DNA of 6,944 bases, from positions 16,185-23,128 of the forward strand of contig PBWY01000013.1 of NCBI GenBank assembly GCA_002727395.1, read 5' to 3'. The notes under the pieces are model-generated. The model was not told the DNA's origin, made no database searches, and was given only the letters and a program-made list of their open reading frames with translations. The position numbers and the translations under genes are program-made. Source of the stretch: Rhodospirillales bacterium. GTDB lineage: Bacteria > Pseudomonadota > Alphaproteobacteria > MPNO01 > UBA2964. Position 1 is the stretch's first letter, and each line of letters starts with the position of its first letter. Positions 1 to 5,742 of this stretch are shown piece after piece.

Positions 1-1290
1 GTCGATGCTATCTCTACTTTATTGATAATTATCATATTTGTGCTGATGGTTTTTACAATAGCTCAATTTTTCCTATCTGAGATTTTAACCGGCCGAAATG
101 ACGCCCTTGATCGTCTAAACCGCCAAATTGGGCAACTAAGTGAGGTTTTAGCATTGGAACAAAAGTCAAATAAAAATCTCAAAATTGAAATTGCGCAATT
201 ATCCACAAGATTACAAACCTCTCTTAATACTAATGATAAATTAATACAAAACCTAACCAGTCTGACTGCAGGCCGGGATGAGTTATCTAAAATTTTAGTC
301 AAAAAAGAGACTGATTTAAAAAAATCCAAAGACAGTATATCCAGCCTGACAAAAGAACTAGGTATTATGACCAAAAATCGAAACCGGTTAGAAAGATCCT
401 TAGTTCTAAAAGAACAACAAATAGAAGGCGGCCAAGCCAAAATTCGATTACATCTTCAAAGTATAGCGAGTTTAAAGCAGGATATTGAAAGGCTTAATAA
501 ATTACGCCTTTCCCTAAAAAATAGAATAGTGTCATTGGTTAGAACACTCGATGCAGGTAAAAACGAACTGACAACAATCCGAGATAAAAGCAAAGTACTT
601 AAAGCAGAACTTGCTAGTCAAAGACAACAAACTGCCGTGGCACAAAAAAAAATCACCGAGAAAAATTTTGTGCTTCAAAAACTACAGGATGGTTTAAAAA
701 AATCCTCTAAAAAGCTATCAGCAGAACAGCTTATTTCTGAAAAATATAAAATACATATAGATAAAGTAAGTAGACAACTTAGTAATTTAAAAAAGCAATT
801 GGCTAAAATTTCTTTAGCTCTTGAGGCTTCAGAAGAAAAAGCCAAAACTCAGAATTTTCAAATAGTCAATTTGGGTAAACGGTTAAATCAAGCTCTCGCT
901 CACAAAGTTGAAGAGCTAGCGCGTTTCCGTTCAGAGTTTTTTGGTAAGTTACGTAAAGCTTTAGGAAACACTCAAGGTGTTACCGTAGAAGGGGATCGTT
1001 TCGTTTTTCAATCGGAAGTCTTATTTCCTTCAAGTTCCACCGTACTTTATGGAAGTGGCGAAAACCAAATTATTAAGCTAGCCAGAACTTTAAAGGATAT
1101 TTCTGCCCGAATTCCAGCGGATGTCGACTGGATTTTAAGAGTGGATGGGCATACTGACAGTCGCCCTATTCAAACAGCAAGCTACCCCTCCAACTGGGAA
1201 TTATCGGCAGCCAGAGCTATTGCCGTAGTAAAAAAACTAGTAGCGCAGGGTATCCCGCCTCACCGTTTAGCTGCCGCGGGTTTTGGCTAG
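1..1290 (+). CDS. MotB/OmpA-like peptidoglycan-binding coiled-coil protein, 5'-partial and ended early by an in-frame TAG
   Basis: The frame is open from base 1, so the true start lies upstream of the window; the TTG at 22 is an internal Leu codon. Seen: a hydrophobic segment in the first ~25 codons (IIIIFVLMVF then AQFFLSE), a long Lys/Gln/Leu-rich coiled coil to about codon 310, then an OmpA/MotB C-terminal domain. That domain shows VDGHTDSRP (1141-1167) and NWELSAARA, which carry the Asp and Arg that bind diaminopimelate in this family. Known: such proteins are anchored in the inner membrane, span the periplasm and grip peptidoglycan, often beside a MotA/ExbB-like gene, which could lie just upstream. 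Odd: the ORF stops at GFG just before the last strand and the NRR motif, which are encoded in the same frame beyond the TAG. It could be a recent pseudogene, a read-through gene or a sequence error. Family call is firm; the partner and cell role are inferred. Confidence 0.9.
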   Translation, partial: VDAISTLLIIIIFVLMVFTIAQFFLSEILTGRNDALDRLNRQIGQLSEVLALEQKSNKNLKIEIAQLSTRLQTSLNTNDKLIQNLTSLTAGRDELSKILVKKETDLKKSKDSISSLTKELGIMTKNRNRLERSLVLKEQQIEGGQAKIRLHLQSIASLKQDIERLNKLRLSLKNRIVSLVRTLDAGKNELTTIRDKSKVLKAELASQRQQTAVAQKKITEKNFVLQKLQDGLKKSSKKLSAEQLISEKYKIHIDKVSRQLSNLKKQLAKISLALEASEEKAKTQNFQIVNLGKRLNQALAHKVEELARFRSEFFGKLRKALGNTQGVTVEGDRFVFQSEVLFPSSSTVLYGSGENQIIKLARTLKDISARIPADVDWILRVDGHTDSRPIQTASYPSNWELSAARAIAVVKKLVAQGIPPHRLAAAGFG

Positions 1291-1359
1291 TTTAGACCAA
1301 TTGATTCGGGCTCTCTTGAACGGAATAGAAGGATAGAATTCAAGCTTACTGGTCGCTAA
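1288..1359 (+). other. In-frame TAG plus the 22-codon conserved C-terminus of the MotB/OmpA-like protein
   Basis: After the TAG at 1288-1290 the same frame reads FRPIDSG, then ERNRRIEFKLTGR, and ends at a TAA (1357-1359) directly before the terminator hairpin. The NRRIE motif is the hallmark end of OmpA/MotB-like domains, and family members usually read GFGE(F/Y)xPID here. The TAG therefore sits where Glu (GAG or GAA) is expected, one base change from GAG. With read-through the protein would have 452 codons in this window. The segment between PID and NRR looks about five residues shorter than I recall for relatives. No frameshift is needed. Confidence 0.88.
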
Positions 1360-1387
1360 AAAAAGCCCCACAAAAGTGGGGCTTTTT
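1360..1387. terminator. Bidirectional intrinsic terminator
   Basis: A perfect 12-bp inverted repeat: arm 1360-1371 (AAAAAGCCCCAC), 4-base AAAA loop, arm 1376-1387 (GTGGGGCTTTTT). The GC core is 7 bp and each strand gives a U-run after the stem. It begins directly after the TAA at 1357-1359 and lies 20 bases past the stop of the convergent TTT receptor gene (1408), so it can end both transcripts. Its position supports 1359, not 1290, as the ancestral end of the MotB-like gene. Confidence 0.93.
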
Positions 1388-1407
1388 AAACTTTATCTAA
1401 CCAGTAT

Positions 1408-2697
1408 TTAACTCTTACAATCTATCTTCTTTGCCTCCGAGCCTGGTGAAGGGTAGATAAAAGTACAAGTCATACCTATTTTTACGGCTTTGCGCTTTAC
1501 CTTCTTGCCATCCACAGTAACTTTTGTCCTTTTTCCGGACACTTTTGCTTTGACATCCTTGCCTTTATAAGAAATCCATATACGGCGATTACCCTTTTTA
1601 GTTTTAGTAACTTTGCCAGTATGGCTCACCATTTTAAAAACAACTTTTCCTTTTTTACCTTTATAAATAAGGGCGTCTTTTAGATTTCGAATAATTGTTT
1701 CATCGGCCTTTGTTACCCGAGAGATCAAGGCCTGAACGTCTTGACCTGTCACGGGATTCAGCTCTCTTCCCAATTTAAGAATTGCGTTTACAAATTGCTT
1801 ATCTTTGACCATTTGGTTAAAAGCTACTCGGAGTGCCTTCACTCGCTCCTGCGGTACACCGGGAGGCGCAACAAATGGACGACCCATTTCGAGGCGAGCA
1901 TCATTTAGCTCCATAACCGCCTTATCTTTCGAGTTTCTAGCTAAATCTTTCGCAAGAGGTACCTGAGGTATCTTCGCATGCTTTCGTGTCGAAGCTTGCA
2001 CCAAAATATTTACAAACTCCTTGCCAGGTTTGAACCACCGTTTTTGTGCAGATGTTAAAGAAGAATACGAACCACACATGCCATCCAATTCTTTACGCTC
2101 AACAGCAAGGGCTGTTTCCGTGGAACCTGGATAACCTGAAACAACCTTAAATTTAAATCCAAGCATATTATTTAGAAACGTTGGAACAGTCTCACTGTCA
2201 GACGCTATCCCGGAACCCCCCATTATTGTTTGGTATTTTCGAAGGTCCTCAAAAGTTTTTGCCTTAGCCTCTTTTCGGACCACACATATTGTAACCTCAT
2301 TATTAAGGCTACCAATCCAATTAAACTTATTGGGATCGAAAGCCGCCCCCGGACGCCCCATTATCGCATGAAATGGCGCGGTTCTTTGTACATGTCCGAA
2401 ATAGGTTCCATCTTTTGGAGCACGCACATACAAAAAGTTCGCAGCCCTTAATCCTCCAGCCCCCGGCATATTTTGCACTACTGCACTTGGGTTTCCAGGG
2501 AGAAATCGAACAATATGTTCACCCAAAACTCGGCTATAAGCGTCATAACCTCCACCCGCACTTGACGCTACAATAACTTTTATAGTCTTACCTTTATAAA
2601 ATTTGGCTACGCTATCTGCATTAGAGGCATTAGCAAAAGTACCCACCCCAAACGCTAAAACGGCTGCTGCAGATAAGCCATTCTTCAAAAATCCCAT
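1408..2697 (-). CDS. TTT/Bug-family periplasmic solute receptor (TctC-like) with a basic C-terminal extension
   Basis: 429 aa. Residues 1-27 form a Sec signal peptide (MGFLKNG, hydrophobic core, cut near ANASNA). From FYKGKTIKVIVASSAGGGYDAYSR (about 33-56) to about 345 it follows the TctC/Bug fold: PGAGG near 78-82, then NWIGSL and a GYPGSTET-type ligand loop near 188-195. Known: these receptors capture carboxylates or related solutes for TctAB-type secondary transporters; the ligand cannot be read from sequence. No tctA/tctB is adjacent, so it is an orphan receptor, common in this family. Odd: Bug proteins usually have about 320-330 residues, whereas residues 346-429 add a Lys/Arg-rich tail with C411 and C427, resembling a small beta domain (TKVTVDGKKV, VKIGMTC). 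The ATG at 2697 has a strong Shine-Dalgarno, GGGAGGAAAG at 2710-2701, so the start is secure. Stop is TAA. Confidence 0.93.
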   Translation of the reverse strand: MGFLKNGLSAAAVLAFGVGTFANASNADSVAKFYKGKTIKVIVASSAGGGYDAYSRVLGEHIVRFLPGNPSAVVQNMPGAGGLRAANFLYVRAPKDGTYFGHVQRTAPFHAIMGRPGAAFDPNKFNWIGSLNNEVTICVVRKEAKAKTFEDLRKYQTIMGGSGIASDSETVPTFLNNMLGFKFKVVSGYPGSTETALAVERKELDGMCGSYSSLTSAQKRWFKPGKEFVNILVQASTRKHAKIPQVPLAKDLARNSKDKAVMELNDARLEMGRPFVAPPGVPQERVKALRVAFNQMVKDKQFVNAILKLGRELNPVTGQDVQALISRVTKADETIIRNLKDALIYKGKKGKVVFKMVSHTGKVTKTKKGNRRIWISYKGKDVKAKVSGKRTKVTVDGKKVKRKAVKIGMTCTFIYPSPGSEAKKIDCKS

Positions 2698-2703
2698 TAA
2701 CTT

Positions 2704-2709
2704 TCCTCC
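2704..2709 (-). promoter_or_regulatory. Strong ribosome binding site of the TTT receptor gene
   Basis: On the minus strand GGAGGA lies 6 bases before the ATG at 2697, inside GGGAGGAAAG. It is one of the best Shine-Dalgarno matches in the window and settles the start. Confidence 0.8.
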
Positions 2710-2716
2710 CTATCAC

Positions 2717-2746
2717 ATTATAATTAAATCACAACGTGGAGACTAA
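2717..2746 (-). promoter_or_regulatory. Possible sigma70-type promoter of the TTT receptor gene
   Basis: The minus strand carries a perfect TATAAT at 2722-2717. With an 18-bp spacer the -35 would be TTAGTC (2746-2741), a poor match. Transcription would begin near 2710, right at the Shine-Dalgarno, giving an unusually short leader. It may be chance in AT-rich DNA. Confidence 0.3.
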
Positions 2747-2806
2747 CATTTACGTCCTCGGTTTCAAGGCCAAACAGAGTTAAAATTTATTTTGGAGACC
2801 AGACTC

Positions 2807-3208
2807 ATGAAAATTGACGGCAACTGTCACTGTGGCGCTATTAGTTACGAAGCCGAAGCCGACACCGAAAAAGTAGGAATTTGTCATTGTACAGATTGTC
2901 AAAAATTTTCGGGTGGTCCCTTTCGGATAGGCGTCGCAGTTCCGGAAGAAAATTTTGTACTCCTATCAGGGAATCCTAAAACTTATATAAAGACGGCTGA
3001 AAGTGGTCGAAAGCGTGCACAGATATTCTGCCCTGACTGTGGTACACATATCTATTCTACTTCAGTAGGAGACGAACCAAAAATATTTCGAATCCGTACG
3101 CCTACATCTAATCAACTAAACCATTTAGTACCGACAACTCAAGGTTGGCATAGGTCTGCTCAAAAATGGATGGAAACACTACAAGCTATACCCAGTCGTG
3201 AAAAATAA
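2807..3208 (+). CDS. GFA-family (glutathione-dependent formaldehyde-activating-like) zinc-binding protein
   Basis: 133 aa from the ATG at 2807. GGAG at 2794-2797 lies 9 bases upstream, and the family begins close to a G(N/S)CHCG motif, here residues 5-10, so the TTG at 2792 is rejected. All zinc ligands of the Gfa fold are present: C7 and C9 (CHCG), C26, C28 and C31 (CHCTDC), and C75 and C78 (CPDCGTH). Known: the founding member, Gfa, speeds S-hydroxymethylglutathione formation, but most paralogues have no proven reaction, so detoxification is only a family-level guess. It is cytoplasmic, with no signal peptide. It is divergent from the TTT receptor and converges on the ABC gene with 18 bases between stops. 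No glutathione-dependent formaldehyde dehydrogenase is adjacent, so the formaldehyde role is not supported by context. Confidence 0.92.
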   Translation: MKIDGNCHCGAISYEAEADTEKVGICHCTDCQKFSGGPFRIGVAVPEENFVLLSGNPKTYIKTAESGRKRAQIFCPDCGTHIYSTSVGDEPKIFRIRTPTSNQLNHLVPTTQGWHRSAQKWMETLQAIPSREK

Positions 3209-3226
3209 TAACAAACAAGTATGAAT

Positions 3227-5035
3227 TTAGGTATCATTCCCTTGAAGGTGAAATTGCAGAGCGGCCAATCGCGCGTAAAGCCCACCCTTTGAGAGTAAGC
3301 TTTTATGTGTTCCACTCTCCACAATCTTACCTTTATCCATAACAATTATTCGATCGGCTTTAAGAACTGTAGCTAACCGATGTGCTATAACTAATGTTGT
3401 GCTTTTAGACATAGCCTTTTCTAGAGCCAATTGAACACTAAGTTCACTTTCCGAATCTAGCGCGCTCGTGGCTTCGTCTAGAAGTAGCAAAGGGGTATTT
3501 CGAAGAATTGCGCGTGCTATTGCAATTCTCTGCCTTTGTCCTCCTGACAGCCGTACACCTTTCTCACCTAAAAAGGAGTTAAAACCTTCTGGAAGCCTAT
3601 CTAGAAATTCTGAGGCCGAGGCTGCGTCTGCAGCAAAACGGATTTCTTCAGTCGAAGCCTCGGGTCGACCATAACCAATATTTTCCCAGGCATTTGCTGC
3701 AAATATTACTGCATCCTGAGGAACAATAGACATATTAGAGCGCAAATCTTGAAGGCTGATTTCCTTTAGATCAAAATTCTCAAGCAAAATGCTACCCTCT
3801 GAAGGGTCATAAAACCTTAATAAAAGTTGGAAGACTGTAGATTTTCCAGAACCGGATGGCCCAACCAAAGCTACAGTCTCTCCGGGCTTGACCTCTAGAT
3901 TAAAATTAGAAAGTGAGGGAATGTCGGGACGAGAGGGGTAGTGAAAAGTAACATCATTAAATTTGACCCCGGCGACTTTAAAATTAGGAAGTTCTTTTGG
4001 GTTGGCCGGTAACGTCAATTGAGGTGTTGTAGTTAACAACTCGATCAATCTTTCACTAGCACCTCCAGCACGTTGAAGGTCACCAATAACTTCACTGATA
4101 GCTCCTAAAGAGCCCGCCACAACTATTGCATAAAAAACGAATGCTGATAATTCTCCCGCGCTAATCCTGCCAGAGATGACATCATGCCCTCCCAACCACA
4201 GGATTACTCCAATGGAACCAAAGACGAGCAACATTACAGTTGCAGTCAAAAAAGCACGGGCCCTGATTCTTTTGACTGCTGTCACGAGGGCGTCATTAAC
4301 TCGGCTTCTAAAAAGGATACGGTCGAATTTTTCATGCCCAAAAGCTTGAACGATACGAATAGCATTCAAGGTTTCTTCAATAAACGCTCCAACGTCCGCT
4401 ACTCTGTCCTGGCTTCTACGCGATAAATATCGCACACGCCGCCCAAATAATATGATTGGTATTAACACTAACGGTACTACAAGGAATACAAACCCTGTCA
4501 GCCGTGGACTAGTAATGAAAAGCATTGCTGTACCGCCGAAAAACAGTAATAGATTACGCAAGGCAATGGAGATTTGTGAACCAACGACAGATTGTAATAA
4601 GGTTGTATCTGTAGTAAGCCGAGATAGAATTTCTCCTACGCGCGTCGTTTCAAAAAATTGTGTGTCCAAATGCAGCACATGATTGAAGACATCTTTGCGT
4701 ATATCAGCGACAACTCTTTCACCTATCCATGAGACCAAAAAAAAGCGCGCATAAGTGGCTGCAGTTAGGCTCACTATTATTATAAACAACCCAACCAAAG
4801 CGTGGTCCAAAAGTTCTTCATTTCCGCTACTAAAACCATGGTCAATTAACGATCTAAGACCTACCCCCATTACCAAAACCGCAGAGGCTGCAATCGTTAA
4901 TGCAATCAATGCTCCGGCTATTGCAACGCTATAAGGCTTCAAATAGGGAAAGATCCCGCGCAAGGCTCCCACGGAAGCCCGCGGTCTTTCCTTTCCTTCA
5001 TGATTTCCAACATTAAGATTATTGTGCCGAGCCAT
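3227..5035 (-). CDS. MsbA-related half ABC exporter (fused membrane and ATPase domains)
   Basis: 602 aa. The N-terminal half (about 30-325) is a type IV exporter membrane domain with six hydrophobic stretches and the coupling segment FFETTRVGEILSRLTTDT. The C-terminal half (about 352-595) is a complete ATPase: Walker A GPSGSGKST (392-400), Q-loop Q440, signature LSGGQ (496-500), Walker B LLLLDE (516-521) and H-loop H552. No catalytic residue is missing, so a homodimer should be active. Known: this alphaproteobacterial subgroup is related to MsbA and P-glycoprotein exporters; its substrate is not established. Lipid or drug export is inference, and it need not be the lipid A flippase. The ATG at 5035 is the first possible start, because in-frame stops lie just upstream. 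Its Shine-Dalgarno is weak. The gene is divergent from rpmE, as I recall in relatives. Stop is TAA. Confidence 0.95.
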   Translation of the reverse strand: MARHNNLNVGNHEGKERPRASVGALRGIFPYLKPYSVAIAGALIALTIAASAVLVMGVGLRSLIDHGFSSGNEELLDHALVGLFIIIVSLTAATYARFFLVSWIGERVVADIRKDVFNHVLHLDTQFFETTRVGEILSRLTTDTTLLQSVVGSQISIALRNLLLFFGGTAMLFITSPRLTGFVFLVVPLVLIPIILFGRRVRYLSRRSQDRVADVGAFIEETLNAIRIVQAFGHEKFDRILFRSRVNDALVTAVKRIRARAFLTATVMLLVFGSIGVILWLGGHDVISGRISAGELSAFVFYAIVVAGSLGAISEVIGDLQRAGGASERLIELLTTTPQLTLPANPKELPNFKVAGVKFNDVTFHYPSRPDIPSLSNFNLEVKPGETVALVGPSGSGKSTVFQLLLRFYDPSEGSILLENFDLKEISLQDLRSNMSIVPQDAVIFAANAWENIGYGRPEASTEEIRFAADAASASEFLDRLPEGFNSFLGEKGVRLSGGQRQRIAIARAILRNTPLLLLDEATSALDSESELSVQLALEKAMSKSTTLVIAHRLATVLKADRIIVMDKGKIVESGTHKSLLSKGGLYARLAALQFHLQGNDT

Positions 5036-5055
5036 TTGTTTTTAATCTTATCATC

Positions 5056-5063
5056 ATTTTATA
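5056..5063 (-). promoter_or_regulatory. Possible -10 element of the ABC exporter gene
   Basis: The minus strand reads TATAAAAT here, about 20 bases before the ATG at 5035. I see no convincing -35 at 16-18 bp, so this is a weak candidate in AT-rich intergenic DNA. Confidence 0.22.
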
Positions 5064-5140
5064 GCGTCTGTCCTCTAAGAAGCATTACAAAGTATCTACG
5101 TCAACGCAGAAGAAATACCCTTTTTATTTCACTGAAAGGC

Positions 5141-5168
5141 TTGCCCTCAATTGTATAATTGATATATA
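5141..5168 (+). promoter_or_regulatory. Candidate rpmE promoter
   Basis: TTGCCC (5141-5146) and TATATA (5163-5168) are 16 bp apart and would start transcription about 20 bases before the L31 ATG. A perfect TATAAT at 5154-5159 is an alternative -10, but its -35 (ACTGAA at 5131-5136, 17 bp) is poor. The region clearly holds promoter-like sequence; which pair is used cannot be decided by eye. I see no obvious L31 autoregulatory leader structure. Confidence 0.35.
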
Positions 5169-5183
5169 ACTCGCCCCCGTTGT

Positions 5184-5189
5184 GGAGGA
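5184..5189 (+). promoter_or_regulatory. Ribosome binding site deciding the L31 start
   Basis: GGAGGA lies 4 bases before the ATG at 5194. The in-frame GTG at 5182 overlaps this site, so a start there would place the Shine-Dalgarno inside the coding region. The ATG also matches the conserved MK-DIHP beginning of the protein. Confidence 0.8.
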
Positions 5190-5193
5190 AGAA

Positions 5194-5418
5194 ATGAAAG
5201 ATGATATCCATCCCGAGTATCATGAGATTACCGTAGTAATGACAGACGGTACCAGCTATAAGACGCGTTCGACTTGGGGAAATCCGGGCGACACTCTTAA
5301 ACTGGATATTGACCCAAACTCTCATCCAGCTTGGACTGGAGGGGCACAACGGATCAATACACAAGATGGTCAAGTTGCAAAATTTAATAAGAAATTCGAG
5401 AATTTCGGTATTAAATAA
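5194..5418 (+). CDS. rpmE: 50S ribosomal protein L31, zinc-independent (C-) form
   Basis: 74 aa from the ATG at 5194, starting MKDDIHPEYHEITVVMTDG. It carries the family landmarks TRSTWG, LDIDPNSHPAWTGG and, near the end, VAKFNKKFENFG. Known: L31 sits at the bridge between the ribosomal subunits. The zinc-binding CxxC pairs of the C+ form are absent and the protein has no cysteine at all; this is usual for alphaproteobacterial L31 and is not a defect. The gene is divergent from the ABC exporter (158 bp apart) and convergent with the DUF1192 gene (56 bp apart). In many alphaproteobacteria a DUF1465 gene lies close to rpmE and DUF1192; none is present here. Stop is TAA, inside a possible hairpin. 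Confidence 0.97.
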   Translation: MKDDIHPEYHEITVVMTDGTSYKTRSTWGNPGDTLKLDIDPNSHPAWTGGAQRINTQDGQVAKFNKKFENFGIK

Positions 5419-5438
5419 TAATTTAACTTAAATACCGA
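5405..5438. terminator. Possible weak hairpin terminator between rpmE and the DUF1192 gene
   Basis: An 8-bp inverted repeat, TCGGTATT (5405-5412) and AATACCGA (5431-5438), has an 18-base AT-rich loop holding the rpmE stop codon. No proper U-run follows on either strand (only TTTT at 5457-5460), so intrinsic termination is doubtful. It could be a 3'-end stabilising structure or chance. Confidence 0.28.
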
Positions 5439-5474
5439 TGATTCATAGATTGCGCCTTTTACGATTATTCGGAT

Positions 5475-5657
5475 TTATTTCTTAAATACGGCCTCTGCCG
5501 CTGTCGCGTGATTTTTCTTCGAGTTGATATCGGATTCGACCCTATCGATTTCTTTCTTTAATTCTGAAATATATTCTTCGAGCTGCAGTATAGATAGTTT
5601 TTCAATATCACGCCGTGTCCAGTCTTTAGGCTTTGTTATGTAATCCTCTTCATCCAT
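5475..5657 (-). CDS. DUF1192 small coiled-coil protein
   Basis: 60 aa, beginning MDEEDYITKPKDW. After a short acidic start comes the family core, LSILQLEEYISELKKEIDRV (about 26-45), predicted as an amphipathic helix, and the conserved end AAEAVFKK. Known: DUF1192 is a small alphaproteobacterial family of unknown function found near rpmE and trcR; the helix suggests self-association or a protein partner, which is inference. The start ATG at 5657 is preceded only by AGGGAA at about 9 bases, a weak ribosome site, but the length fits the family. It is divergent from the oxidoreductase gene (85 bp between starts). Stop is TAA. It is cytoplasmic, with no signal peptide or membrane segment. Confidence 0.9.
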   Translation of the reverse strand: MDEEDYITKPKDWTRRDIEKLSILQLEEYISELKKEIDRVESDINSKKNHATAAEAVFKK

Positions 5658-5742
5658 AAAAATTTTTCCCTATTCTTGCCAGTTCGATTTTAGAATATTA
5701 GACCTGTAAATATTTTTAATAAAACAACAATTGTCAAACCAC

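Noticed and set aside
63..440. 125-codon minus-strand frame inside the MotB-like gene
   Set aside because: A shadow of the coiled-coil coding region: Phe/Ser/Arg-rich reverse complement of Lys/Leu-rich codons, with no recognisable family.
22..1290. TTG at 22 as the start of the MotB-like protein
   Set aside because: The frame is open to base 1 and reads VDAISTLL before it, which continues the family's conserved N-terminal membrane segment; the gene is cut by the window edge.
1411..1662. Receptor tail as a frameshifted or read-through fusion with a separate gene
   Set aside because: The tail is in one continuous frame with the receptor, ends in TAA before a terminator, and shows organised motifs (VDGKK, GMTC); there is no sign of an internal start with a ribosome site.
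5101..5373. 90-codon minus-strand frame over rpmE
   Set aside because: It overlaps the highly conserved L31 gene almost fully and has no family features of its own.
5415..5426. TTAA-spaced motif near the rpmE stop resembling a CtrA site
   Set aside because: The spacing between TTAA copies (5411 and 5423) is 8, not the 7 of the CtrA consensus, and it lies at a gene 3' end in AT-rich DNA.
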